NCBI GenBank assembly: GCA_021821085.1
Contig: JAKACV010000001.1
Span: forward strand, 56,977-120,976
Origin: Bacillota bacterium
GTDB taxonomy: Bacteria; Bacillota; Bacilli; Alicyclobacillales; SLC66
Length of the DNA: 64,000 nt
Direction of reading: 5' to 3'
Shown here: positions 34,011-43,233 of the stretch, in pieces
Layout of the letters: every line of letters starts with the position of its first letter
Position numbering within the stretch: position 1 is the first letter of the stretch
Made by a program: the position numbers and the translations under genes
Notes under the pieces: generated by a model
What the model was told of the DNA's origin: nothing
The model's database searches: none
Seen by the model: only the letters and a program-made list of their open reading frames with translations

Positions 34011-35213
34011 TCACCGAACAAGTACACGTCTTCTAAATCGCCAACGTCCTTTTCCTTTTTTGGCTGAACCTTTTTCCTCTTCCTCGTTATCTGGTGTCCC
34101 TTTTCTTCCACCGTGTGAAAAATGATCAACAAGCGCTACAAGGATGGCTAACAAAACGGGGAGAGCGACACTCACTGTCCAGCCGTAGGGCTCAAAAATT
34201 TGCGCTGAAATCGCCAGAACAGTAGGGAAATCAGGCGGCAAAAAGGAAAGCACATAGAGCAACAATGAAAATGGCGCCAACAACGGGCGATACACAGGCA
34301 TATCGAAAGCCTGTGCATATAAATATGCGGCAAGCCATAAGCCAAACCCCATTTTTATAACAGCTGCCGCAACCCAAAGGAAGATAAAGATTGACTCCAT
34401 ACGTTGAACGAATCGCCCGACGTAAATTACACGCGCCAATTGATACAATGGGAACGGGATTTTTCCCATTGGAGCGACAGTAAAGATTCCAAGAAAGACA
34501 AGAACAACAACGCTAAAAATCAAGGCGGCAAGAATAATGCTAACGACTCCAATATAGACAAATTTATTCCTGTTTCTAATCGCTGGATACATAATTGACA
34601 GGATTAACACATTGCAAAACAGGCTCGTGTTAATCATTCCAAACCATAATGTTGACGTCAGGCCTCTGCCCCAAAAGGGCAAAAGCAAACTTGCATTAAA
34701 CCAAGGAAGTGGCAGGATCAACAGCAATGCTAACCCAATCAAAAAAACGTACGAGAAAATCATTGCCGTTCGCGTCAGTCCTTCTAATCCCTTATGTGCG
34801 TAATAAACAACAACAACTAAGAACGCGAGAGTGACCACCCCTGTCGGAGTGGCTGGGAGTACGGTTGTCACTACTGTCTCTGTGAACTCCCGCATAACAA
34901 GTGCCGTCTGTGTAAGAAAAAACAAAATAAATACAAGCGCCGCCAGAATCGTGATGAAACGTCCCATTGTGCGCGTTAACACCTGCAAAATATTCTCGCC
35001 GGGAAAACGCTTAAAACAAATATGCACGATAAAAAACGACAATAAATCAATGACGCCAGAAATCAGTGGAATCGCCCATGCCATACTCTGTCCTTCCGAA
35101 GCCACACGTGAAGGGAAACTCAAAAAAACATCTGTGGCCGTATAAATGGTGAGCAATGCCGTCAACTCAATGATACCAACACGCCCTATTGCAATACTCG
35201 CCTGTTTGGCCAT
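34011..35213 (-). CDS. GerB-type spore germination permease (GerAB/GerKB)
   Basis: 400 residues, about ten membrane helices, APC-superfamily fold. It begins MAKQASIAIGRVGIIELTALLTIYTATDVFLSFP, the conserved entry of GerAB proteins, and continues with LALLLILPLP and PLYQLARVI. It is the nutrient-sensing subunit of a germinant receptor in the inner spore membrane. GAGGGGG lies 7 bases before the ATG at 35213; the frame up to 35321 overlaps the GerA-type gene and is rejected. It is 13 bases downstream of that gene. Confidence 0.9.
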   Translation of the reverse strand: MAKQASIAIGRVGIIELTALLTIYTATDVFLSFPSRVASEGQSMAWAIPLISGVIDLLSFFIVHICFKRFPGENILQVLTRTMGRFITILAALVFILFFLTQTALVMREFTETVVTTVLPATPTGVVTLAFLVVVVYYAHKGLEGLTRTAMIFSYVFLIGLALLLILPLPWFNASLLLPFWGRGLTSTLWFGMINTSLFCNVLILSIMYPAIRNRNKFVYIGVVSIILAALIFSVVVLVFLGIFTVAPMGKIPFPLYQLARVIYVGRFVQRMESIFIFLWVAAAVIKMGFGLWLAAYLYAQAFDMPVYRPLLAPFSLLLYVLSFLPPDFPTVLAISAQIFEPYGWTVSVALPVLLAILVALVDHFSHGGRKGTPDNEEEEKGSAKKGKGRWRFRRRVLVR

Positions 35214-35226
35214 ATAAAATCCCCCT

Positions 35227-37110
35227 CTATGTACCCTTGCGGCCATTTGGCTTGTGCAACGCGCGGACTCTCGGACTCCACGGGCGTGTGATCTCATTTT
35301 GACGTTTTGTATCCTTCGCACCGAAAGCTGCTGGACGTGTCTCCATAGTAAAAACCCGTCCTCGCGCGATCACATCAGATGATGAACGTTGCCACGGAGC
35401 AATAGGAGACAAGATTGGCACACCGAAACTTCGAATGCTGACTGCATGCATAATGAGCATCATTAATCCGAGCGTAATCCCATAAAAACCTAAAAATGCG
35501 GCTGCGATGATAAACGTGAACCGCAAAACTCGAATGGAAAAGGACAAATTGTAATTGGGCATTGTAAAGGAACCTAACGCAGTTACTGCAACGACGATGA
35601 TCAACAGCGGACTAATAATTCCTGCTGCAACTGCCGCCTGTCCAAGAATCAAAGCACCCACAATGCCAATCGTAGGACCAATCACAGACGGAATGCGGAT
35701 ACCTGCTTCGCGAATCAATTCTAACGCGAATTCCATAATAAGAACTTCAAATACCACAGGAAATGGCACCCGTTCTCTCGATGCTGCTACCGCCAACATC
35801 AAATCAGTGGGAATCATCTCAGGATGATAGTTAGTCACAGCAATATATAAAGCAGGTAACAACAACCCAATGACCAGTGAAATCATGCGAATAGATCGGA
35901 CAAAAGTCCCAAAAGGCCAACGTAAATAAGCATCTTCAGAAGTATGTAGTAAGGACCAAAATAGCACTGGCGCAAGTAGCGCATAAGGACTATGACCAAC
36001 AAAAATGGCAACTTGCCCTTCTGTTAATCCATATGCCACACGATCCGGGCGTTCAGTTGATAGAAACTTCGGGAACACGCTAATCGGATCATCCTCCATA
36101 AACTGTTCGAGCAATCCACTATCTGGTAAATAGTCGATTTTAATACTCTCCATACGACGTTTGATTTCTGCGATTAATCGTTGATTGGCTAATCCGTCAA
36201 TATACATGATGGCAATATCGGTACTCGCAAGTTCCCCAATTTGTCGCATCTCTGTAATCAGTCTTGTGGAACGCAGACGGGAACGTAGAAGACCTGTATT
36301 GGCGCGGAAATTCTCTGTAAATGCATCATGAGGACCACGTACAACTGCCTCGGTTTGGCTCACTCCTACGGTGCGATGTTCCCATCCCTTTGTCTCCACA
36401 GATAAAGCGGATGTAACTCCGGCAAAAAAGAGCACTGTACTCCCAGCAAGAATATTTTCAGTCGCATCTTTCCACGTTTGGATTTCCATCACTTGATTTC
36501 CGGGAAGCAACGTCTCTTTAATCCAATTCATCACAACTGTACCTGAAGTATTCGAATCAAGCGTCGACAACAACATCAACGGTTCTAAAATATGATTATT
36601 GATAATATTCTTATCCGCCAACCCGTCCATAAATACAGCGAACGATTCAATCCGCGGCGAGCCTCCAATGCGGAAATTTCGTACCACCACATCAGCATTT
36701 AATGGCATATGAAAGATGTGTTCTAAAATTTTCTTATTCCCGCGCAGATCATATTGAATTCGTTTTGGAAGATTTGCTTGCCACGATGCATTGATCTTCT
36801 GTTTCTTTGCTGAATCCTCCGCTCTCGCCCGCAAACCAGTCATTGTCACAGAACGTACGTAACGCTTCCCAAACACATCAGCACTGTCGTTTGTTTGCTC
36901 ATCTCTTCGTTCCCCGTAGTACACATAGGTTGCCTTTAGTCGCTGCCGAGCACCTCGCCCGCGTTGTGTGTTAGGCTTCGTTTTTTGACCTTCACCTTCA
37001 CCAGCCCCGCTTTCTTGTTCCTCAGCCATGTTTTCTGGAGTCAGGACAAATTCTTCATTGAGCAGTGAATCGTCAACTGTCAACCAATTCCACAATCGGC
37101 GCATCTGCAT
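35227..37110 (-). CDS. GerA-type spore germination protein (GerKA family)
   Basis: 627 residues. A long hydrophilic N-terminal domain (1-~390, with a disordered acidic/basic stretch at 25-60) is followed by the GerA core (NADVVVRNFRIGG ... IAIMYIDGLANQRLI ... GLTEGQVAIFVGHSPYALLAPVLFW) and about five membrane helices. GerA proteins assemble into ion channels that open on germinant binding. The first gene of a three-gene unit: GerA, GerB and a two-helix protein. No GerC lipoprotein gene is present. Length exceeds the usual ~480-520 because of the N-terminal extension. Confidence 0.93.
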   Translation of the reverse strand: MQMRRLWNWLTVDDSLLNEEFVLTPENMAEEQESGAGEGEGQKTKPNTQRGRGARQRLKATYVYYGERRDEQTNDSADVFGKRYVRSVTMTGLRARAEDSAKKQKINASWQANLPKRIQYDLRGNKKILEHIFHMPLNADVVVRNFRIGGSPRIESFAVFMDGLADKNIINNHILEPLMLLSTLDSNTSGTVVMNWIKETLLPGNQVMEIQTWKDATENILAGSTVLFFAGVTSALSVETKGWEHRTVGVSQTEAVVRGPHDAFTENFRANTGLLRSRLRSTRLITEMRQIGELASTDIAIMYIDGLANQRLIAEIKRRMESIKIDYLPDSGLLEQFMEDDPISVFPKFLSTERPDRVAYGLTEGQVAIFVGHSPYALLAPVLFWSLLHTSEDAYLRWPFGTFVRSIRMISLVIGLLLPALYIAVTNYHPEMIPTDLMLAVAASRERVPFPVVFEVLIMEFALELIREAGIRIPSVIGPTIGIVGALILGQAAVAAGIISPLLIIVVAVTALGSFTMPNYNLSFSIRVLRFTFIIAAAFLGFYGITLGLMMLIMHAVSIRSFGVPILSPIAPWQRSSSDVIARGRVFTMETRPAAFGAKDTKRQNEITRPWSPRVRALHKPNGRKGT

Positions 37111-37177
37111 GATTGCACACTCCCACTAACTGTGTTCTCTCACTCATAAATTCCCCCTGGCATTCCCTTATTATGCA

Positions 37178-37202
37178 GAAAAAACAGCTCGTTATGAGCT
37201 GT
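37178..37202 (-). terminator. Terminator after nth
   Basis: On the minus strand ACAGCTC - ATAAC - GAGCTGT is followed by TTTTTTC, immediately past the nth stop codon and before the germination operon. Confidence 0.85.
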
Positions 37203-37206
37203 CTCC

Positions 37207-37860
37207 CTATTTTGTCCGGTTTTTCATCTGCATTTTCCAGTGTCGGCAATATGACGCAAGTGCACAAATTTCACATTTTGGACTGCGTGCGACACAAACT
37301 TGACGTCCATGGTAGATCATCCAATGATGAGCAGAAGACCATTTTTCTTTCGGAATGCACCTCATCAACTGTTGCTCCGTTTCAAACACATCATCACTTT
37401 TTGCTAACCCTAACCGATTAGAGACACGCTGTACATGCGTATCGACCGCAATCGCCGGTATGATAAATGCATTTGACAAAACAACATTCGCTGTCTTTCT
37501 CCCTACTCCAGGTAATTGAATCAATTGCTCCATATCGGCAGGAACAAGAGAGTGATGCTTTGTCACAAGTAGTTGGCTTGTCCCAACAATATTTTTTGCC
37601 TTTGACTTAAAAAGGCCACACGTCATAATAATTGACTCCACTTCGGCAATCTCAGCACATGCCAACTGTTCCGGAGTAGAATACTGCGAGAATAGTACCG
37701 GCGTAATCTCATTTACCCGTTTGTCTGTACACTGCGCAGATAAAATCGTTGCAATGAGCAGTTCGAATGGATTCCGATGATGCAACGCACAGATTGCATC
37801 TGGATAAAGTTCCTCTAAAGTACGAAGTATGTCGGCAGTTGCAACCCGGGGCAACGTCAT
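37207..37860 (-). CDS. nth: Endonuclease III
   Basis: 217 residues. It is a DNA glycosylase/AP lyase for oxidised pyrimidines. The helix-hairpin-helix LPGVGRKTANVVL carries the catalytic lysine, VDTHVQRVSNRL the catalytic aspartate, and CVARSPKCEICALASYC the 4Fe-4S cluster. It is the last gene of a tight leftward operon (receiver-like, yktB, HD, yunD, nth), 13 bases after yunD. Confidence 0.96.
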   Translation of the reverse strand: MTLPRVATADILRTLEELYPDAICALHHRNPFELLIATILSAQCTDKRVNEITPVLFSQYSTPEQLACAEIAEVESIIMTCGLFKSKAKNIVGTSQLLVTKHHSLVPADMEQLIQLPGVGRKTANVVLSNAFIIPAIAVDTHVQRVSNRLGLAKSDDVFETEQQLMRCIPKEKWSSAHHWMIYHGRQVCVARSPKCEICALASYCRHWKMQMKNRTK

Positions 37861-37873
37861 ATTCGCCCCCCCC

Positions 37874-39322
37874 CTAATTTATCGCAGTAACAAAACCATA
37901 GCGCATTTCTCGCGCTGTTTCCACACGATCAGGATCAGCGAGCGCCCTACCTAAAAACGCGCGCAATAAAGGCGTACAGTAAGAAAACTCACTCTCGCAA
38001 AGTGCTTTATACATAGGAGAAAGCGCAATGTATTCTGAAGTTACAATGTTATAGATCTTCTTTGGATCAAGTGGTTTCCCATCAATTAAAACACGAAGAA
38101 CGCGTGCTGTCATCGTTCCCGTTTCATCCTGAACCTCACTCATTGCAATCTTCGCTCCAGACACATGCAAGCGTCCTACAAAATGTCCGCGAAATCCAAA
38201 CCCAAATCCTTGACGATGGACAAGTTGTTCCTGATTCCCTTCAGAAATAAGGCGTAACAAAGTGTCTCCTGGCACAGACATGAAAACAGGTCGCATTGGC
38301 GTCCCACAAATCGCTAATAGATCTTTTCTTCGAACAGTACCTGCAAGATAACCTCCCGTGATGATGCCACCGTTTAAAAAAACCAACTCAGGGGAAAGTT
38401 CAGCACGTAACTCATCACAAAGCAAATTAACCAACTCAGATTCGCCAAAGAGGGAATGACTAAGATGCGTGGCAAGCTGCGCTACCGGAGTCTCCAGCCA
38501 TTTCTCCGCCTCTTCGCGCATGTCGTGCATCACGTCGATAACACGCCTATCAGGATATCCTGTTTGATCAATATAGACTAAAGTTGAAGTAAGATCCCTT
38601 ACATGATGCTCCTCGTCGATGTCCAATATCGCATGACCAAATGCATACGCGTGCTTTCCGGCTTGTAGAATCCAGGTGTTTCCTCTCACCTCTCCGCCGT
38701 CCAAAAAGTGATGTGTATGGCCACCAATCACTACATCTACGGGCAATCCCTGATCCACCAACATTTGATCCATATGAAGTCCAAGATGCGACAAGAGGAT
38801 CACAACGTCGGCACCACTTTCACGCAATTCACGAGCAACATGATGCGCCGTTTTAAGCGGATCCTCTGCCTCAATGCCAAGTGCCGCAAAAGACTTTTCG
38901 TATTTTACGGTCACGCCAAACACGCCAACCTTAACTCCTGAAAATTCATACAACTTCCCCTGGATATAATTTCCCTCTGTTCCATCAGAAAGACCCGGTA
39001 TGGTTAGATTGGAACAAAACAGCGGAGTACTAGAAATCTCGACTAAATTTGCCCATTCCATCTTATCCACAGTGAGCGTTTCATTATTGCCAAGCACCCA
39101 GCCGTCGTAAGGAAGCGTCTGTAACATCCGCGCATTGATATGACCTTCGGTAGCATTCGAAAGTGGTTGCGAGACATCGATATGATCACCTAAGTCAAAA
39201 CACAAAACGTCTCGCCCTTGCGCCCGCAATTCATCATACCGAGCGCGCAAGCGAGTTGCTAAATGCGAAAATCGTTCCAATTCGCTATGTACATCATTGG
39301 TATGAAGGATGTGAAGTTCCAC
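37874..39322 (-). CDS. yunD: 5'-nucleotidase family metallophosphatase (YunD/UshA type)
   Basis: 482 residues. The N-terminal calcineurin-like metallophosphatase domain shows LHTNDVHSELERF, DLGDHIDVS, LGNNETL and VIGGHTHHFLDGG. The C-terminal 5'-nucleotidase domain holds FLNGGIITGGYLAG and GFGFRGHFVGRLHVSG. There is no signal peptide, so it acts in the cytoplasm, like B. subtilis YunD, unlike exported UshA. It lies 25 bases after the HD-domain gene. Confidence 0.9.
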   Translation of the reverse strand: MELHILHTNDVHSELERFSHLATRLRARYDELRAQGRDVLCFDLGDHIDVSQPLSNATEGHINARMLQTLPYDGWVLGNNETLTVDKMEWANLVEISSTPLFCSNLTIPGLSDGTEGNYIQGKLYEFSGVKVGVFGVTVKYEKSFAALGIEAEDPLKTAHHVARELRESGADVVILLSHLGLHMDQMLVDQGLPVDVVIGGHTHHFLDGGEVRGNTWILQAGKHAYAFGHAILDIDEEHHVRDLTSTLVYIDQTGYPDRRVIDVMHDMREEAEKWLETPVAQLATHLSHSLFGESELVNLLCDELRAELSPELVFLNGGIITGGYLAGTVRRKDLLAICGTPMRPVFMSVPGDTLLRLISEGNQEQLVHRQGFGFGFRGHFVGRLHVSGAKIAMSEVQDETGTMTARVLRVLIDGKPLDPKKIYNIVTSEYIALSPMYKALCESEFSYCTPLLRAFLGRALADPDRVETAREMRYGFVTAIN

Positions 39323-39347
39323 CTGGCTCCACCTCCATCCGATAAAA

Positions 39348-39935
39348 TCAACTTACGCTAGAATTCCCACGCAGTTCAAGAACATCTGCTGCACGCTGTA
39401 ATGCCTCAATAACAAAGGCAATGTGCTCCTCAAGCGAAATCCCCAACTCTTGTGCTCCCTTATATATATCTTCACGGTGCACTCCTTTGGCAAATGCCTT
39501 ATCCTTTAACTTCTTCTTCACGCTGGCAACATCCACGTCAAATACACTCTTCGTAGGACGTACAAGTGCAACTGCAGTGACAAAGCCGCTCAACTCATCA
39601 CATGCAAACAGCGATCGTTCCAAAAACGTCTCTCTTTCCATTCCATTATAATCAGCATGAGCCTGAATCGCGCGAATTACATGAGCTGGATAGCCTGCTT
39701 CACCCAAAATTTTAGCGCCTACAACCGTGTGTTCCTCTGGTGTCGGATACCGTTCATAATCAAAATCATGAAGCAATCCAACTACGCCCCACTCCTCGAC
39801 ATTCTCACCATACTTAGCTGCGTATGCGCGCATCGATGCTTCTACGGCTAAAGCATGTTTAATGAGACTTTTGTTTTGCGTATACTCAGTCAATAGTTGA
39901 AATGCCTTCTCGCGATCATGAAAGTCCAAATTCAC
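39348..39935 (-). CDS. HD domain phosphohydrolase
   Basis: 195 residues. The metal-binding HD signature is HALAVEASMRAYAAKYGENVEEWGVVGLLHDFDYERYP (shown by its parts: His in KHALAVE, then LLHDFDYE), followed by EEHTVVGAKIL and IQAHADYNG. This small stand-alone HD form is often called YfbR-like/HDIG and may act on nucleotides. The substrate is unknown. It is the third gene of the yktB-nth operon, starting 8 bases after yktB. Confidence 0.88.
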   Translation of the reverse strand: MNLDFHDREKAFQLLTEYTQNKSLIKHALAVEASMRAYAAKYGENVEEWGVVGLLHDFDYERYPTPEEHTVVGAKILGEAGYPAHVIRAIQAHADYNGMERETFLERSLFACDELSGFVTAVALVRPTKSVFDVDVASVKKKLKDKAFAKGVHREDIYKGAQELGISLEEHIAFVIEALQRAADVLELRGNSSVS

Positions 39936-39943
39936 ATAGCCTC

Positions 39944-40591
39944 CTATAAATGGGATACAGTTAATTGGTACAAGTGAGCTAACGGAACAACTGCAGTACG
40001 CAGCTGCTCTACTAATTCTTCCCCACTCATCTGCAAAACAACTTGACGCAACAGTGGAATACCAAATAAAAGATCTGCATTTTTCTTCTCAATCACTCGC
40101 CTAGCCAATTGTTCAAACTCTGCATCGGAGAGATCATGAACAGCAACACCCTCTGGCTTCATATGATCAGGATACATACGATAATCAATGGGCAATAGCT
40201 CAAGTACCCGCTTCGACTCACTCAATACGGCATGACCAAAGTCAGCTTTATAGGGGGACTCGTAAATGACGCCAAATTGGACAAACAGGTGCGTCTGCCA
40301 TGCGCCAATCATAAACGTCGGCCATTTCTTATACCCACGCTGATCAATTGAAAAAGCAACCCATGAATCGTGAGGTGGATTTGTCTTTCGGCGTGCATGT
40401 TTTGCGACGTGTGCATAAAGTGGTTTTCCCGTTAATTCTGTTAAAATCGGTGCCATGACCTCCCCAATCACCGTAAGTTTGGGACGCAAGTGTGCTTTAA
40501 GCGCCTCCATTCTCGCCTCAAGCCCCGGCACTGCAAAAACGTCAAAATCCGCCTCATCAATCCCCGCGAACGCTCCGGTCTCTACTGCCAT
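39944..40591 (-). CDS. yktB: DUF1054 / UPF0637 protein YktB
   Basis: 215 residues matching the YktB family: FAGIDEADFDVFAVPGLEARMEAL start, the HVAKHARRKTNPPHDSWVAFS segment, RGYKKWPTFMIG and a PDHMKPEGV stretch. Function is not established. Of two adjacent ATGs, I prefer 40591 because GAGGTG is then 6 bases upstream. Confidence 0.88.
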   Translation of the reverse strand: MAVETGAFAGIDEADFDVFAVPGLEARMEALKAHLRPKLTVIGEVMAPILTELTGKPLYAHVAKHARRKTNPPHDSWVAFSIDQRGYKKWPTFMIGAWQTHLFVQFGVIYESPYKADFGHAVLSESKRVLELLPIDYRMYPDHMKPEGVAVHDLSDAEFEQLARRVIEKKNADLLFGIPLLRQVVLQMSGEELVEQLRTAVVPLAHLYQLTVSHL

Positions 40592-40605
40592 CATCTCACC
40601 TCAAA

Positions 40606-40962
40606 TTAGTACAGCCACTCAGATAGAATGCTCTCGAGATCCATTTTAAATTTAGAGCTCGGATAAACAGCATGGCAACCGTCCCGCTCCGCTCTGGTCA
40701 TAACATCGATTTGTGATGGTGGGGCAAACCCGATCACTTTACTGCCAATCTGTGTGCTCAAATGAATAATCTCCGTTGAATCCGCACCTGCAGCGAGCAA
40801 ATCTACAATGACTAATGCAGGCAAGACTTGACTCAATCGCGCACGGAACTCTTCCATATTTAAAGCGAAAGCAATCGTTCCGTCCTTTTTCGCAACGGCT
40901 TCACGTAGTTGAACTGAAAACATCGATTCAGGAGCGAACCCAAAAACCGCCTGACCACCCAT
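40606..40962 (-). CDS. Receiver-like (CheY fold) protein lacking a canonical phosphosite
   Basis: 118 residues. The strand/helix pattern (AVFGFAPESM, GTIAFALNMEEFRARLSQ, PALVIVDLLAAGAD, SKVIGFAPPSQIDVMTRAERDGCHAVYP) resembles a response-regulator receiver. The aspartate in LVIVDLL is at the phosphoacceptor position. The acidic pair of strand 1 is absent and the strand 5 lysine is not evident, so it is probably a pseudo-receiver. The ATG at 40962 has GGAGGG upstream. It is the first gene of the operon leading to nth. Confidence 0.5.
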   Translation of the reverse strand: MGGQAVFGFAPESMFSVQLREAVAKKDGTIAFALNMEEFRARLSQVLPALVIVDLLAAGADSTEIIHLSTQIGSKVIGFAPPSQIDVMTRAERDGCHAVYPSSKFKMDLESILSEWLY

Positions 40963-41259
40963 CCCAATCCCTCCATATGGCATTCTATTTTAGCGTAGTG
41001 TATCACAATTGCGGCTAAGAAGCAGGGGCATTGTATAGATTGTGACAAAGATCGAATTGGCCGCATAGAGTGCAAGTGGATGCAAGTTTCGCAGGTTTAC
41101 TTCTCACCCACCAGAAACCCGAATTTTCTAACGTAACGCACCAACCATGTATCCATCTCCTCCAGGCAGTTTCAAGGCAAAATAAATGAATATTCTATCG
41201 TCAATTTCTTGTTATACTATACTAGAATTGTATGTTGCTTAAATTGGAGGTTACGAAAT

Positions 41260-41559
41260 ATGGTCGAACACATTGTTCTCGTAAAATGGAAGAGTACGGT
41301 CACTGCAGAAGAACGGCAACATCTTCTTGAAGCATTGCAGTCATTAAAACATACAATAGAGGGTATTGTAGAACTGCATGTGGGTCATAACTTTTCTCCA
41401 CGTAGCCTTGGGTTTGATGCTGGTTTAGTCGTTACATTTGTCGATCAGAAAAGCTTAGAGGCGTATGGTCCACATCCGTTACATCAAGAAGTTGCCAAAC
41501 GCCTTGGTGCAGCAGTCGACGAACTTTTAGCACTAGATTTCCATCCTCTTAACGGATGA
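41260..41559 (+). CDS. Dabb (stress-responsive alpha/beta barrel) domain protein
   Basis: 99 residues starting MVEHIVLVKWKSTVTAEER, with HVGHNFSPRSLGFDAGLVVTFVD and AYGPHPLHQEVAKRL, the pattern of Dabb dimeric barrels. Function of the family is mixed, and no substrate is suggested here. GGAGG lies 9 bases upstream. A run of two overlapping TATACT boxes (41213-41223) precedes it, but no clear -35 element is visible. The gap 40963-41259 otherwise holds nothing recognised. Confidence 0.8.
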   Translation: MVEHIVLVKWKSTVTAEERQHLLEALQSLKHTIEGIVELHVGHNFSPRSLGFDAGLVVTFVDQKSLEAYGPHPLHQEVAKRLGAAVDELLALDFHPLNG

Positions 41560-41576
41560 ACTAGAGTAAGAAACCA

Positions 41577-41610
41577 CGGGTGAAACTACTCTATTGACTG
41601 CGTTCACCCG
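41577..41610. terminator. Terminator between convergent Dabb and HAD genes
   Basis: An 8-bp stem CGGGTGAA / TTCACCCG (41577-41584 and 41603-41610) with an 18-base loop. No long T run; moderate confidence. Confidence 0.5.
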
Positions 41611-41634
41611 AATCCACCCTCATTATAGCAACAT

Positions 41635-42462
41635 TCACTGATTGAAAACCATCGTTCTCCCTTCGAGAGTGTACTGTTCAAGAAATTTTGCGATGCCATC
41701 TTGATCACAGGAGTCAGTCACAAAATCGGCGATGTTTTTGACCGCTTCACGCGCATTTCCCATGGCCACACTGGTCCCTGCAAACAGCAGCATGTCTAAG
41801 TCATTCATTTCGTCTCCAAAAGCAATAATTTGATCTTGTTCATACCCTAAACGATGTGCCACGAATTCAATTCCTCTCGCTTTGGATGCATTTTTATTTA
41901 ATACTTCAATCGTGCGCTGTGGATCTCCCCAATCGCGTACCGTCAACTCTTTTCCGAAGTTTTCCTGTAAATCATGCAAAAAGCGATTTACTCCTGCAAG
42001 GCGAGGATGAATCGTCAAGCTCGTGACAGCTTGATCCAGCACGTTTCGCAGATCTCCGATCGCCGCTGCGTCCCTTCCCTCCACATCAAGCGCCAAATTC
42101 ATCTTTCCTTGTTTATGCAAATAAAATTGCTCCCCTACTTCCGCTAGAATATTCTCAATCCCAAAGTCGTAACACAACTCAAGTACTTCTTTCACACTCT
42201 GATATGAGATAGGAAGATGAAATGATGCCTGCCCCCCGTGTGGATCATGAACATATGCTCCATTAAGATTGACAAGCGGTGTCTGTAACCCTAGTTCGTT
42301 AAAATAACTTAAACTTGTACGCTTTGGTCTACCAGTGGCAATCACAACGTCATGTCCTAACTGCATCATACTTTGTAAAGCTAATTTTGTACGAGGGGAA
42401 ATGCGTTTTTGTGTGTTCAAAAGAGTCCCATCTAGATCCACTGCAATTAAATACGGCCTCAC
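41635..42462 (-). CDS. Cof-type HAD hydrolase
   Basis: 275 residues. HAD motifs: IAVDLDGTLLN (nucleophile Asp), VIATGRPKR, a late lysine (NKNASKA), and IAFGDEMNDLDML. The cap of Cof type lies between motifs II and III. Such enzymes dephosphorylate sugar phosphates or flavin/pyridoxal phosphates. The real start is a GTG at 42462, with AAGGAGG at 9 bases. The frame extends to 42552, but that N-terminus has no ribosome-binding site and would precede the HAD fold by 30 residues. Confidence 0.87.
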   Translation of the reverse strand: MRPYLIAVDLDGTLLNTQKRISPRTKLALQSMMQLGHDVVIATGRPKRTSLSYFNELGLQTPLVNLNGAYVHDPHGGQASFHLPISYQSVKEVLELCYDFGIENILAEVGEQFYLHKQGKMNLALDVEGRDAAAIGDLRNVLDQAVTSLTIHPRLAGVNRFLHDLQENFGKELTVRDWGDPQRTIEVLNKNASKARGIEFVAHRLGYEQDQIIAFGDEMNDLDMLLFAGTSVAMGNAREAVKNIADFVTDSCDQDGIAKFLEQYTLEGRTMVFNQ

Positions 42463-42598
42463 TGCGCGTTGCCTCCTTACATATGCACCAGTTGGGTCTA
42501 TAAACATACCATATCTTATCGAAGTTAACTGTGCCATGTATCTTTCTTCCAAAAATCGGACATAAAGATACTATCAAGGTTTGGAGGGGTTACTCGAA

Positions 42599-43219
42599 AT
42601 GGAACTAATGGAAAGGTGGGCATCTCGGTCAGATGCTTGGACTCCCGAAGATGATGTCACTCTAGCAGAACTTGTATTAAAGCATATTCGCGAAGGCAGC
42701 ACACAACTTGTAGCTTTCGACGAGGCAGCGAGTCTTCTTGGCAGAACCTCAGCCGCTTGCGGCTATCGATGGAATGGCGTCGTTCGCCGACACTACGAAG
42801 ATACCATTCGAGAAGCCAAGCAAATTCGGCGGAGAACTCTAGAAGATCGCCGTAATCGTCGGCCGAATCGGACCCAGATTACACTTGGCACCGGCGACGA
42901 TCATGAATTTACGTTAGATCTCCTCATTCGCGGACTACGTGATTTTGAACGACGTTATCACGAATTACAAGATACCATCACAGTTCTAACTGATCACAAG
43001 AGAACACTGGAAGAACAACTAGAACAGTTGCGTCGCAAAACAGCGCGTGACCATGTCTCAACCTCTGCCACGCCAGAACAAATAGAAGAAGATTCGCGCA
43101 TGTTACTAGCCATCATGGAACGGGCGCGCAAGATCATCGAAGCAGAGGGCGATTCGCCGAAGGCTCGATTTCGCATGGACGCAGAAGGCAACGTAGAGCG
43201 CATATTGCAGCAAGAATGA
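42599..43219 (+). CDS. rsfA: RsfA-type prespore transcription factor
   Basis: 206 residues. The N-terminal Myb/SANT-like helix-turn-helix is SDAWTPEDDVTLAELVLKHIREGSTQ followed by LLGRTSAACGYRWNGVVRR, typical of RsfA, which modulates sigma-F dependent prespore genes in Bacillus. A central coiled coil (about 105-150) follows. The ATG at 42599 has GGAGGGG at 9 bases; the reported TTG at 42581 overlaps that site. Confidence 0.85.
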   Translation: MELMERWASRSDAWTPEDDVTLAELVLKHIREGSTQLVAFDEAASLLGRTSAACGYRWNGVVRRHYEDTIREAKQIRRRTLEDRRNRRPNRTQITLGTGDDHEFTLDLLIRGLRDFERRYHELQDTITVLTDHKRTLEEQLEQLRRKTARDHVSTSATPEQIEEDSRMLLAIMERARKIIEAEGDSPKARFRMDAEGNVERILQQE

Positions 43220-43233
43220 GCACTTGGATCCAC

